In this document: piece after piece, positions 1 through 8,885 of the stretch
How positions within the stretch are numbered: position 1 is the stretch's first letter
How the letters are laid out: each line of letters opens with the position of its first letter
Assembly: GCA_963734955.1 (NCBI GenBank)
Contig: CAVTJO010000006.1
Coordinates: 248,001 to 312,000, forward strand
DNA from: UBA11986 sp963734955
GTDB taxonomy: Bacteria; Bacteroidota; Ignavibacteria; UBA10030; UBA6906
Length of the DNA: 64,000 nt
Reading direction: 5' to 3'
The notes under the pieces: model-generated
Seen by the model: the letters and a program-made list of their open reading frames with translations, nothing else
The model's database searches: none
What the model was told of the DNA's origin: nothing
Program-made: the position numbers and the translations under genes

Positions 1-1
1 G

Positions 2-427
2 CCAGATATTCGGTTTGTAATTGTGGGACTGGCACCCCAACTTATGAACAGATCAAGGGAGCGCATACCGGCAAATGTCGACATGATGGGAGAGATGGAT
101 CAACCCGAACTGCTGCAATGGTATCAGAGGGCAAAGGTGTATTGCCAGCCGTCGTACAGCGAAGGATTTCCAAACAGTGTGTGCGAAGCGATGCTCTGCG
201 AGTGTGTTCCTGTTGGTACAAACACTGGTGGCATTCCCCGGGCAATCAACGGATGCGGTTTTCTGGTACCTAATGGCAGTGTGCCTCAACTTGCAGATGC
301 GATTCAAAAGGCGTTTACCGCTCCGGGATCGGTTGGAAAATCTGCGAGGGCATACGTTGCGGAACATTTCACTCTGGAAAGGAGGGAAGCTTCGCTTCTC
401 AAAATACTCGAGGAGAGTCGTAATTGA
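2..427 (+). CDS. Glycosyltransferase, GT4 family (5' end cut by window)
   Basis: C-terminal part of a GT-B fold glycosyltransferase. The frame is open from base 2, so the true start lies upstream of the window; the GTG at 23 is internal. The visible 141 residues hold the family 4 nucleotide-sugar binding segment with an E-x7-E motif (EGFPNSVCE) followed by a glycine-rich turn (TNTGGIPRAI), typical of retaining transferases that use NDP-sugars on the cytoplasmic face of the membrane. The stop codon overlaps the TTG start of the flippase gene (TTGA), so the two are probably translationally coupled. Neighbours (flippase, deacetylase, another transferase) place it in surface polysaccharide assembly. 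The sugar donor and acceptor cannot be read from the sequence. Confidence 0.85.
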   Translation, partial: PDIRFVIVGLAPQLMNRSRERIPANVDMMGEMDQPELLQWYQRAKVYCQPSYSEGFPNSVCEAMLCECVPVGTNTGGIPRAINGCGFLVPNGSVPQLADAIQKAFTAPGSVGKSARAYVAEHFTLERREASLLKILEESRN

Positions 428-1827
428 AGCGCCCTCTTGCCAACCTACTCTCGTTGCTGATGGGGGATTTGGGGAGCAGGTTTCTGGGGTTTTTCATTTC
501 AGTATACCTGGCGAGGGTGCTCGGACCAATCGGGTTTGGCCTCATGAGTGTAGGGTTTGCCGTATTGGGGTATCTCCAGCTTGCAGCCAGTCCTGGCATA
601 CAGGTATTGGAAACGCGGAATGCGGCTGCATTTGCCATCGTCGACCAGACGCGCGTGAACGCGGTGTTATCCATGCGACTGATGCTAGCCGCTCTGCTCT
701 GGACTCTGACGGCGCTTGCTGCATTGGTTTTTCTCCCGGACACGATAACCCGTGGCGTCATCATTTTCTTTGCTCTCTCGGTCTTTCCGTTGTCGTTAAT
801 GCTCGACTGGTTCTTTCAAGGGAAGGAGGCATTCCTTGCCGTTAGCGTTTCGAAGCTTGTACAGTATGTTGTGTATGGTTTGGCTGTGGTGATTTTTGTG
901 CACGGGGTGAATGATGTACTGCGGGCGGCAGTTGCGTTCGGAGCTGGGTCCATTGCTGCGGCGATGGCTCTGTGGATATGGTTCAGCCGGAAATGGGGAT
1001 CGATCAGGCTCCAATGGACTCCATTAATGTGGAAGGAGATTCTGGCAAAGGGAGTACCGGTGGGGGCTGCGATTTTCCTTGCCCAGAGCGTTACGAATCT
1101 TCCTCCTCTCGTTATTGGTTACTTCTGCGGAGCAGGAGATGTGGGATTATTCAGTTCGGCGATGAAACTGGTATTTCTTATAATGCTTCTGGATCGCGTA
1201 CTCAACGCGTTGCTTCTGCCAGTGGCGACAAGGTACTTTTCATTTCAGAAAGACGAAGTGCTCAGACTAATCGATATCACCCTGCGGGTTGTTCTTGCCT
1301 TGATTGTTCCGATAGGCGTTTGTGGGGTCATCCTGAGCAAAGAGGCGATCGCTCTCGTTTTCGGCGCGGAATACCTCGGCGCATCTCCGTTGCTTCAAAT
1401 TCTCCTTGCATTCCTTGTACTGACGGTACTGAACTCTGTTTTCATCTGTGTGCTTGTCGCGTCTGGCAACGAGCGTCGATACACGAAAATGGTCATGGCA
1501 GGATCGGCGGTTCTGTGCGCTACGGCCGTCATTGGAACAGCGGTGTTTGGTGCCGTTGGCGCGGCGTGGGGTGTTGTGCTTGGCGAGTTGGCCACCACGA
1601 TCATGTTGGCCAGGGAAGTTCTGAAAGTCGTTCGCCTGCCCTTGATGTCTATCCTCACTCGTCCTCTCGCGGCTGGTGGTTGCATGATTGGCGTTGCTGT
1701 GCTTCTCCTTGGAACGAATTCCTTTGTCATTGCGATAATCGCTGTTGTTGTTTTTGTCACCGTTGAGCTGGCCCTGAAGGGAATCACGCTGAAGGAGATC
1801 GAATTTCTTCGGGAGCGATTTGTTTGA
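424..1827 (+). CDS. Wzx-type polysaccharide flippase
   Basis: 467-residue integral membrane protein made almost wholly of hydrophobic helices (about 12-14), with the layout of the MOP/Wzx (RfbX-like) superfamily that flips undecaprenyl-linked oligosaccharide repeat units across the inner membrane. The N-terminus (LLSLLMGDLGSRFLGFFIS) matches the usual first-helix region of the family. The start is TTG at 424, inside the stop of the preceding transferase gene, and its own stop overlaps the TTG start of the next gene, so three genes are chained by four-base overlaps. Function follows from topology and context; substrate is unknown. Confidence 0.85.
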   Translation: MKRPLANLLSLLMGDLGSRFLGFFISVYLARVLGPIGFGLMSVGFAVLGYLQLAASPGIQVLETRNAAAFAIVDQTRVNAVLSMRLMLAALLWTLTALAALVFLPDTITRGVIIFFALSVFPLSLMLDWFFQGKEAFLAVSVSKLVQYVVYGLAVVIFVHGVNDVLRAAVAFGAGSIAAAMALWIWFSRKWGSIRLQWTPLMWKEILAKGVPVGAAIFLAQSVTNLPPLVIGYFCGAGDVGLFSSAMKLVFLIMLLDRVLNALLLPVATRYFSFQKDEVLRLIDITLRVVLALIVPIGVCGVILSKEAIALVFGAEYLGASPLLQILLAFLVLTVLNSVFICVLVASGNERRYTKMVMAGSAVLCATAVIGTAVFGAVGAAWGVVLGELATTIMLAREVLKVVRLPLMSILTRPLAAGGCMIGVAVLLLGTNSFVIAIIAVVVFVTVELALKGITLKEIEFLRERFV

Positions 1828-3383
1828 AGATCAGGGTAGGGCTTGTTTCGCCGTCATCTGGTTGGGAACAACTTCTGGTTCAGGAAGGCATTCCTTACTC
1901 GATCCTTGATTTCGATACACCGGATATCGCGAAAGAATACAGTGTCCTTGCTGTGAACAGAATGCTGGGCGTTCAGGAAATGGACATCGTCGAACAATAC
2001 CTGAAGGCCGGCGGAGCAGTGATTGGATCTACCCACCATCTTCTGCATGTGGCCGGTGTCGATGGAACGGAACAGAAGATCCAATACATCATTTCGAATC
2101 CTGAGGATATTTTCCCGTCCATCCATTTGCTTGATGTGGGAGTAAATGGATTGATTCCGCGTGGCGCAAATTCCTGCCGAACCGACCAGAACACGTTTGC
2201 GATTGCCGCCGGAGAGTTGGGGGGAGGGTACGGTGTGATTCTTCCATTCGAACCGGGGGCTCTACTGAACGATGACCGGCCTGCGACCAAGAACTTCTAC
2301 TTCAAACCCGAACGGCTTCCTTCTGAACGGGTCTCCCTTGTCGCAAAGGGAGAACTGCGACACCTGGTTCACCGTGCGCTCAAATATCTCCATCATATTC
2401 GCGGCATCCCTTATGTCCATCTGTGGTATTTCCCTACCGGCGTGAGGAATGTGTTTGCGTTTCGCGTCGATAGTGACGGCGCATCTCGTGAGGAAATTGA
2501 CACATTGTACCACATCGGGCGTGACCATGACGTATCAATGTCGTGGTTCGTCGATGTCAAAGCTCATGAGCACTGGCTGGATCACTTCCGATATTTCGTT
2601 GACCAGGAAATCGGTCTCCACTGCTACGAGCATCAGACGTACCCTACCTACGACGCAAACCTCAAGAACATCAACAAAGGCCTTCAAGGGATGCGTCGTG
2701 CAGGGCTGGAGCCGTCGGGTTTCACTGCTCCGTACGGCATATGGAATCCGGCGCTGGCAAAAGCGGTTGACTATGCCGGGTTTGACTATTCTTCTGAATT
2801 CTCATTTGCGTATGATACACTGCCGATTGTTCCCGCAACCAATGAATACAGATATTTAACACCCCAGATCCCCGTTCATCCGATATGCATTGGGAGTTTG
2901 GCGAAGGTTGGATATTCTGAAACCAGAATGTTTGAGTATTTTACGACGGTGATCCATTCGAAGATTTCGAGGGATGAGCCACTGTTCTTTTATCATCATC
3001 CTTCTCATCGTCACTGGAACGTCGTCCGTTGGTTGTTCAATCTCAGACCGCAAGGCATGGAGGCGATCACGCTTGGCGATTATGCCAGGTGGTGGCGACG
3101 CAGAGTGAGGTTCGATATGGTGGTTGAGTATGAGGGAGATTGCATCAGCGTTCAATCGCTCACGCCCGACGTCCCCGACGACGTGTACCTCCGAATCGTG
3201 AACACCCGGGGAGAGGAAGTGATTCTTCCGATCGCGAAGAAAATCAATATGTCGTCCATCCTCCGGTGGGATATTCCTGACAAGCCTGCACCTCCACCTC
3301 ACGACATCCGACGCGCCCGGGAGTTTGATCCGCGGCAGATGATGAGTGAATTGTATGACACGATTCTCAGAAAGTTCAAATGA
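1824..3383 (+). CDS. Polysaccharide deacetylase-like (NodB-fold) protein
   Basis: 519 residues. The N-terminal 200 residues are not recognised (possibly a glutamine-amidotransferase-like fold, with a GGAVIGSTHH stretch near 63-72). The middle carries a NodB homology domain: RVDSDG at about 214-219 in place of TFDDG, HCYEH at about 266-270 (metal ligands), and TAPYG at about 301-305. NodB enzymes remove N- or O-acetyl groups from polysaccharides. There is no signal peptide, so it may act on lipid-linked intermediates in the cytoplasm. The start is TTG overlapping the flippase stop, and its stop overlaps the ATG of the next transferase gene (ATGA). Catalytic activity is inferred; motif 1 is altered relative to the classical enzyme. 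Confidence 0.7.
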   Translation: MKIRVGLVSPSSGWEQLLVQEGIPYSILDFDTPDIAKEYSVLAVNRMLGVQEMDIVEQYLKAGGAVIGSTHHLLHVAGVDGTEQKIQYIISNPEDIFPSIHLLDVGVNGLIPRGANSCRTDQNTFAIAAGELGGGYGVILPFEPGALLNDDRPATKNFYFKPERLPSERVSLVAKGELRHLVHRALKYLHHIRGIPYVHLWYFPTGVRNVFAFRVDSDGASREEIDTLYHIGRDHDVSMSWFVDVKAHEHWLDHFRYFVDQEIGLHCYEHQTYPTYDANLKNINKGLQGMRRAGLEPSGFTAPYGIWNPALAKAVDYAGFDYSSEFSFAYDTLPIVPATNEYRYLTPQIPVHPICIGSLAKVGYSETRMFEYFTTVIHSKISRDEPLFFYHHPSHRHWNVVRWLFNLRPQGMEAITLGDYARWWRRRVRFDMVVEYEGDCISVQSLTPDVPDDVYLRIVNTRGEEVILPIAKKINMSSILRWDIPDKPAPPPHDIRRAREFDPRQMMSELYDTILRKFK

Positions 3384-4417
3384 AAGTGAGCGTTGCTTCA
3401 TATCAGGCTGTCTCAATTCTCCGCGGAGGACCGAGTACACAGATCCGCAACACGATGAAGCATATGGCCTCGCAAGGAGTCGAGGTCAGCTTCTTCGATC
3501 CTTGGACATCGTTCAAGCTCAAGGACTCCGAAGTGTTCCACCTTTTTGCTGCGAACATCGGTACATACCATCTTGCAAGAGAGATCAACACGCTTGGCAT
3601 TCCTCTTGTCGTTTCTCCCATCACATACGGTAATCATTCCCCCGCGTTCATCCGGAATGCCCTTTTGCTGGCCAGGTTGGCGGGGAAAATTGGCACCGGC
3701 CTCTGGTCCGATTATGGCGTGACAGCTCAGATCTGCACATGGGCTAGTAAGGTTCTCCCGAATACGCGTGCCGAAGCGGCACTTGTCAGTGACGGTCTCG
3801 GAATTGCGCAATCAAAGATCCGCGTCATCCCCAACGGGGTGGATGAACGGTTTGCAGGTGGTGATCCGTCGCTCTTCAGGGCAAAGTATGGGATCAATAA
3901 GTTCATTCTGAACGTCGGCCACATCGGTCATGAGAGAAAGAATATCCTTGCGTTGATCAGGGCACTTGCGCACATAGACCATCCCTCCGTGATCATTGGC
4001 AGGATCATTAAGAATGAGTACGGTGAAGCTTGTGTTCGTGAAGCTGCAAGCTACAGACATATTCTCCTCATCGACGGACTGGATAATGACTCAGAAATGC
4101 TCGCTTCCGCCTATGCCGCCTGTGATGTGTTTGTCCTTCCGTCGATGTTCGAAACTCCCGGGATCGCGGCGCTTGAGGCCGGGCTTGCCGGGGCGAAAAT
4201 CGTGATCACACCTCACGGCGGGACCAAAGAGTACTTCGGTGACATGGCGACGTATGTTGAGCCCGGATCTGTTTCAGGCATACGCGATGGAATTGTCAAA
4301 GCACTGAGTTTGCCACGGACGCCGGTTTTGCAGGACCATATCCGGCGTGAGTTCCTGTGGCCCCGGATTGCTGAGAAGACGGCCCAAGTCTATAGAGACA
4401 TATTCGGTTCCGCTTGA
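3380..4417 (+). CDS. Glycosyltransferase, GT4 family
   Basis: 345 residues with a GT-B two-domain layout. The C-terminal half has the donor-binding segment: ILNVGHIGHERKN near 172-185, then FETPGIAALEAG near 256-267 with the E-x7-E pair, and the following TPHGGTKEYF turn. The ATG lies in the stop of the deacetylase-like gene, and this is the last gene of the polysaccharide block. It probably adds a sugar to a lipid carrier on the cytoplasmic side of the inner membrane. Linkage and donor are unknown. No hairpin terminator is evident directly after the stop. Confidence 0.85.
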   Translation: MKVSVASYQAVSILRGGPSTQIRNTMKHMASQGVEVSFFDPWTSFKLKDSEVFHLFAANIGTYHLAREINTLGIPLVVSPITYGNHSPAFIRNALLLARLAGKIGTGLWSDYGVTAQICTWASKVLPNTRAEAALVSDGLGIAQSKIRVIPNGVDERFAGGDPSLFRAKYGINKFILNVGHIGHERKNILALIRALAHIDHPSVIIGRIIKNEYGEACVREAASYRHILLIDGLDNDSEMLASAYAACDVFVLPSMFETPGIAALEAGLAGAKIVITPHGGTKEYFGDMATYVEPGSVSGIRDGIVKALSLPRTPVLQDHIRREFLWPRIAEKTAQVYRDIFGSA

Positions 4418-4440
4418 ACTGCACCATTCGCCCTTCGAGG

Positions 4441-4471
4441 TTGCCTTCACGTCTGAACTTCCTTATCTTTT
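4441..4471 (+). promoter_or_regulatory. Candidate promoter of tRNA-Ser
   Basis: TTG at 4441-4443, 20 bases, then TATCTTTT at 4464-4471. This matches the TTG-N20-TAnnTT pattern seen upstream of many genes here. Transcription would begin near 4478, about 44 bases before the tRNA. Inference from pattern and position only. Confidence 0.45.
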
Positions 4472-4521
4472 GATCCATGGTTGTATCGAAACCGACCTAC
4501 CGCTTAGTTGGAATTGGTTTC

Positions 4522-4604
4522 GGAGAGCTGGCAGAACGGCTATTGCACCGGTCTTGAAAACCGGCGGGCGTAAGCCCTTGGGGGTTCGAATCCCTCGCTC
4601 TCCG
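4522..4604 (+). tRNA. tRNA-Ser (anticodon TGA)
   Basis: Cloverleaf read directly. Acceptor GGAGAGC 4522-4528 pairs with GCTCTCC 4597-4603, discriminator G at 4604. Anticodon stem CCGGT/ACCGG surrounds the loop CTTGAAA, with anticodon TGA at 4555-4557. A long variable arm (GGGC-GTAA-GCCC) marks a class II tRNA, and the T arm is GGGGG-TTCGAAT-CCCTC at 4580-4596. CCA is not encoded. It decodes UCA and, by wobble, other UCN codons. Confidence 0.97.
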
Positions 4605-4743
4605 CAAAGTGGACATGCTTATCGTATACATGCTTGAGTCTGAGCCGACGGGTCGGAGATACACCGGTCACGCGACCATGTCGATTTGGTTTGTTCAATG
4701 TCATAAGGGCATGATCTGCTAAACCCAATTCCGAGGAGTTACC

Positions 4744-5067
4744 ATGGCATACACATATGAACAGTTAAGCAACCTGACTGTAGCCCAGCTTCGAGAGGTT
4801 GCCCAGGGCATTCAACACGACGCAGTAAAAGGCTTCAGTACGATGCATAAAGAGAAACTGCTTCCTGCCCTCTGCCGCGCCCTTGGTATTGAAGCCCATG
4901 CACATCATGTAGCAGTCGGAATAAACAAGAGTGTGGTGAAGGCTGAGATTCGCAAACTCAAGGTGGAACGGGATGCAGCGCTGCAAAAGAAAGACCGCGT
5001 CCATTTGAGGGATGTGCGCCACCAGATTCGTCTTCTCAAGCGGAAGTTGCGGAAAGCGATTATCTGA
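4744..5067 (+). CDS. Small basic protein with Rho-N/SAP-like N-terminus
   Basis: 107 residues. A clear ribosome site (GAGGAG) sits about seven bases before the ATG. The first 50 residues (LSNLTVAQLREVAQGI ... HKEKLLPALCRALGI) resemble the small helical Rho N-terminal/SAP-like fold that binds nucleic acid. The C-terminal half is a highly charged helix rich in Lys and Arg, likely a coiled coil or RNA/DNA-binding helix. It follows tRNA-Ser by about 140 bases and might be co-transcribed with it. I do not recognise a named family; a nucleic-acid-binding role is inference from the fold resemblance and basic charge. Confidence 0.65.
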   Translation: MAYTYEQLSNLTVAQLREVAQGIQHDAVKGFSTMHKEKLLPALCRALGIEAHAHHVAVGINKSVVKAEIRKLKVERDAALQKKDRVHLRDVRHQIRLLKRKLRKAII

Positions 5068-5307
5068 TCTCAAAGATGCTGTGGACATATGATTGACTGT
5101 GAGTCGTGTCCCCAACATTGCTGTTGCTTTTGATGCATGCTCTACCTCAAAATCCTCGGGGTTTGTGTGTCCGGCCAGTTGGTTCCTCGGCCGATCCTTG
5201 TATCTCATGGCGTGCAGAACGAGGCCCACGCTGGCTCAATTGATCCAACATTCGAGTAAGGGTAGGACGACTATCCCTTGGCTGGCAATGCGCCCCGGGG
5301 GATATTG

Positions 5308-6183
5308 TTGAAAAGATCGAAGTCGGTGAACGGACGAATCGTCATACTTGCCGGCGGTGTGTCCTCACGGATGAAAGCGTCTGTGACTGGTCTTGATCCA
5401 TTACTCCAACAGGACGCGGCAACAAAGGCAAAGGGAATGATGCGGGTGGGTGAAGGCCAACGCCCATTTCTCGACTACCTGTTGTTCAACGTGGAGAAAT
5501 CCGGATACAGGGACGTCGTAATTGTCGTCGGAGAAAGAGATAACTCTATTCGACGTTACTATGAAGAGGAAGGGGCTGACCGACAGTTCCCCCGGTTGAG
5601 AATCGTATATGTTCCTCAGGAGGTTCCTCCGGGTCAGGAGAAGCCGCTTGGAACGGCAGATGCTCTTCTGCAAGCACTGCGGGCTGCCCCTCTTTGGAAA
5701 GGCAACGGCTTGACTGTTTGCAATAGTGACAACCTCTACTCGGAGAAGGCACTGCGAACACTGCTTGAAGACGCGCATGATAATGCCATGATCGACTATG
5801 ACAGGGCGGCCTTGGGTGTGGATGATGAAAGGATTTCCGGATGGGCGGTGGTTGTGAGAGACGAGCGAGGGTTTCTTCGGGATATAGTTGAGAAACCATC
5901 ACGTGACGAGATTATTCGGGCGAAAGACAAGAGCGGAAGAGTGGGAGTGAGTATGAATATCTGGCGGTTCTCGTACGATGCAATTCTGCCATTTCTGGAA
6001 GAAGTCCCGGTGCATCCGATACGCGGCGAAAAGGAACTTCCCGCAGCGGTGAGAATGATGGTGTCGGCGCGTCCCCAATGTCTGTTTGCAATCCCCTTTT
6101 CCGAACAGGTCATAGACCTTACGAGTCAGGGAGATGTGATTCCTGTAATGGAGTACTTGCGAAAACACTATTCCCAATTCTGA
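5308..6183 (+). CDS. Nucleotidyltransferase (sugar-nucleotide pyrophosphorylase-like)
   Basis: About 291 residues. The N-terminus has the nucleotidyltransferase signature ILAGGVSSRM, followed by a conserved-looking K-rich loop, a segment resembling the sugar-phosphate region (GTADALLQAL), and VCNSDNLYS in place of the usual G-D metal site. Such enzymes make NDP-sugars from NTP and sugar-1-phosphate in the cytoplasm. The start is uncertain: the open frame begins at a TTG at 5278, but TTG 5308 (or 5305) follows a GGGGG ribosome-site-like run, and GTG 5326 is also possible. The next gene starts two bases after its stop, so they likely form an operon. The link to the polysaccharide genes upstream is by proximity only. 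Confidence 0.7.
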   Translation: MKRSKSVNGRIVILAGGVSSRMKASVTGLDPLLQQDAATKAKGMMRVGEGQRPFLDYLLFNVEKSGYRDVVIVVGERDNSIRRYYEEEGADRQFPRLRIVYVPQEVPPGQEKPLGTADALLQALRAAPLWKGNGLTVCNSDNLYSEKALRTLLEDAHDNAMIDYDRAALGVDDERISGWAVVVRDERGFLRDIVEKPSRDEIIRAKDKSGRVGVSMNIWRFSYDAILPFLEEVPVHPIRGEKELPAAVRMMVSARPQCLFAIPFSEQVIDLTSQGDVIPVMEYLRKHYSQF

Positions 6184-6184
6184 A

Positions 6185-8647
6185 ATGTCAAAAGTGAGAA
6201 ACCCTGGCGTATCGGGAGTCTTCGTGACTACGATTGCTTTCCTGTCAGCCTTGACTGCACTCAACTGCAGTGGAACATCTTCCCGTGTTCTTCCGGGAAG
6301 GATTTCAGATAATCGAGTACTCCTTCCCAACGGATGGATGCTCTCACCGGCCGGGACATCGGTGCAGGTCGGAGAACTGCCACTCAATATGGACGTCACC
6401 CCTGACGGGCGGTTCCTTGTTGTCACCAACAACGGCACCAAGGATCAGACGCTTTCGGTCGTTGATGTCAGGTCTTGGTCCGTCGTTCAGACTGTTCCTC
6501 TGAGAAAAGCGTGGCTTGGTCTGCGATTCATTGAAAAGGGAACTCGTCTTCTGATTTCGGGGGGGAATGACAATCGTGTTGGTATCTACGATTTTCAGGA
6601 AGGTCGCGCGGTTCTCTCTGATTCCATTGTGCTGGGGGCACCCTGGCCCGCCCAAAAGATCTGGGCTGCTGGGCTGGATGCAGACGACGCATCACACAGA
6701 GCGTTCGTAGCCGGAAAGGAAAATGATTCTCTCTATGAGCTTGACCTACACCTCCGGTCAGTTGTGGATCGTATTTCGCTTCCCGGGAAACCCTACACAT
6801 GTTTGGTGTCGCACTCGACTCCGTTGCTGTATGTTTCCCTCTGGGGAAGTTCGTCCGTCGCTCTTCTTGATCGGAACACGCTTGAGCCTGTCGCCATCAT
6901 AGCGGTCGGCAATCATCCCTGCGAGATGCTTGAGTCGCCCGATGGAAAGCGTCTCTTCGTGGCGAACGCAAATGACAACACCGTTTCGGTGATCGATGTG
7001 GCTCGCAAAAAGGTAACAGAGACTCTCTCGACAGCACTGTTCCCCAAGGCACCTGAGGGGAGCACACCGAATTCCCTTGCCATAAGCGCAAACAGTCGGA
7101 CGTTGTACGTCGCAAACGCGGACAACAATCATGTGGCTGTCATGGATGTCTCGGTTTCCGGCAACGCAAAGTCGCTCGGATTCATTCCCGTGGGTTGGTA
7201 TCCGACCTGTGTCCGGATTCTTCCTGATGGGGGGCACATTGTCGTGGCGAATGGGAAGGGAGGTCTGTCCAGAGCGAACCCTCGTGGACCAGTTCCGGGT
7301 CGGCCAAACGTCTCTGAGCAGTACATCGGCTCGTTGTTCCTCGGCAGCGTTTCTATCATCGCATCTCCCGATCAACATCTCCTGGACCAATACACGCGTG
7401 AGGTCTATGCCAATTCGCCGTACAATCCCGGGCGATCTGAAGAACCAGGGTCAGCGCTCAACAGCCCTGTGCCGGCGAAGATCGGGAATCCTTCCCCTAT
7501 CAAGCATGTCTTTTACGTCATCAAGGAAAACAGGACGTACGATCAGGTGTTTGGCGATATTGCCGAAGGCAATGGGGATCCTTCACTCTGCCTTTTCCCC
7601 GATTCCGTAACACCCAATCTTCATGCTCTGGTGAGGCAGTTCGTTCTGCTGGACAACTTTTACGCGGATGCCGAAGTGAGCGCGGACGGTCACAATTGGT
7701 CGATGGGTGCGTACGCAACCGACTATGTTGAAAAGACATGGCCGACGATGTACGGTGGGCGTGGTGGTGAGTATGAATATGAAGGTGGCTATCCGATGGT
7801 GTACCCCTCCGCGGGCTACCTCTGGGATAATTGCAGCCGCCATGATGTGAGCTACAGGACCTATGGCGAGTTTACACATAATCCGGAGAGATGGGGCGAC
7901 TCGGCGACAGCCACGACGCCATCGCTGGTGGGTCGCGTTGCGCCGTTCTATCGCGGATGGGACCTTGATTACTCGGACGTCCAAAGGGTGAAGGACTGGA
8001 TGAAAGAATTCGACGCGTACGAACGGGCAGGGAATCTTCCCCGGTTTCAAATCATCAAATTGCCGAACGACCATACTGCGGGAACCAGGGTGGGGAGCCT
8101 GACGCCAAAAGCATACGTTGCACAGAACGATCGCGCCCTCGGACTGCTCGTCGAAAGAATATCGCACAGCAGATTCTGGAAGGAATCTGCGATCTTCGTG
8201 GTTGAGGACGACGCCCAGAATGGACCGGATCACGTGGATGCGCATCGCACCGAGGCCCTCGTTATCAGTCCCTATGCAAAACGCCGCGTTGTGGATAGCG
8301 ATCTCTACTCGACAAGCAGCATGGTGCGGACCATGGAACTGATTCTCGGACTACCCCCACTGTCACAGTTCGATGCTGCCGCAACACCAATGTACAATTC
8401 GTTCACGCAAAATCCCGACATCACTCCTTACGTTGCGCGGAACGCCACAGTCAGCCTCGATGAGAAGAACATTGCGGGCGCATTTGGACAGGAGGAAAGT
8501 GGAGAAATGGATTTCTCGCGCGAGGATGCTGTAGGCGACATGGATTTCAACGAGATCGTTTGGAGGTCTGTGCGAGGCTACCATTCCGAAATGCCTCCGC
8601 CTGTTCACAGTGCGTACGTTCGTGTTTTCGAGAAGGATAATGACTGA
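6185..8647 (+). CDS. YVTN beta-propeller / phosphoesterase fusion protein
   Basis: 820 residues. The N-terminus is hydrophobic and ends LTALNCSG, close to a lipobox but with Asn before Cys, so it may be an exported lipoprotein. Residues of about 60-420 hold repeated propeller blades of the YncE/YVTN kind (LFVANANDNTVSVIDV, TLYVANADNNHVAVMDV). From about 438 (KHVFYVIKENRTYDQVFGD) it is a phosphoesterase-family domain (PF04185-like, alkaline-phosphatase superfold) with metal-site-like segments N-R-T-Y-D-Q and EDDAQNGPDHVDAHR near 673. This two-part architecture is known in bacteria. It probably acts outside the cytoplasm on a phosphoester; the substrate is unknown. It starts two bases after the nucleotidyltransferase stop. 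Confidence 0.85.
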   Translation: MSKVRNPGVSGVFVTTIAFLSALTALNCSGTSSRVLPGRISDNRVLLPNGWMLSPAGTSVQVGELPLNMDVTPDGRFLVVTNNGTKDQTLSVVDVRSWSVVQTVPLRKAWLGLRFIEKGTRLLISGGNDNRVGIYDFQEGRAVLSDSIVLGAPWPAQKIWAAGLDADDASHRAFVAGKENDSLYELDLHLRSVVDRISLPGKPYTCLVSHSTPLLYVSLWGSSSVALLDRNTLEPVAIIAVGNHPCEMLESPDGKRLFVANANDNTVSVIDVARKKVTETLSTALFPKAPEGSTPNSLAISANSRTLYVANADNNHVAVMDVSVSGNAKSLGFIPVGWYPTCVRILPDGGHIVVANGKGGLSRANPRGPVPGRPNVSEQYIGSLFLGSVSIIASPDQHLLDQYTREVYANSPYNPGRSEEPGSALNSPVPAKIGNPSPIKHVFYVIKENRTYDQVFGDIAEGNGDPSLCLFPDSVTPNLHALVRQFVLLDNFYADAEVSADGHNWSMGAYATDYVEKTWPTMYGGRGGEYEYEGGYPMVYPSAGYLWDNCSRHDVSYRTYGEFTHNPERWGDSATATTPSLVGRVAPFYRGWDLDYSDVQRVKDWMKEFDAYERAGNLPRFQIIKLPNDHTAGTRVGSLTPKAYVAQNDRALGLLVERISHSRFWKESAIFVVEDDAQNGPDHVDAHRTEALVISPYAKRRVVDSDLYSTSSMVRTMELILGLPPLSQFDAAATPMYNSFTQNPDITPYVARNATVSLDEKNIAGAFGQEESGEMDFSREDAVGDMDFNEIVWRSVRGYHSEMPPPVHSAYVRVFEKDND

Positions 8648-8885
8648 CATCCAGCACCGCGTGTTCTTTATTGCCATCGGTTTTGCGTAGAAGAACCAGA
8701 TCGTAAACGTGTGGTTCGACCACCCGCCAATTGTTAAAAATAACTCATCTACAGAAAAATCATTAATATCAACTGAATTTGAGGATTCAGTCACTCAAGT
8801 GTCGAAGGATCACTTTGAGTGCCGTCACGAAACGGGGGATTGCGCCTGAGTATATTCGTAAGGCATAACGAATGCACAGGGGCGT

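Noticed and set aside
5093..5277. Small frames on both strands before the nucleotidyltransferase gene
   Set aside because: Neither strand gives a recognisable protein or a ribosome site; probably chance.
8710..8740. Segment like a tRNA T arm (GTGGTTCGACCAC)
   Set aside because: No acceptor, D or anticodon arm can be formed around it.
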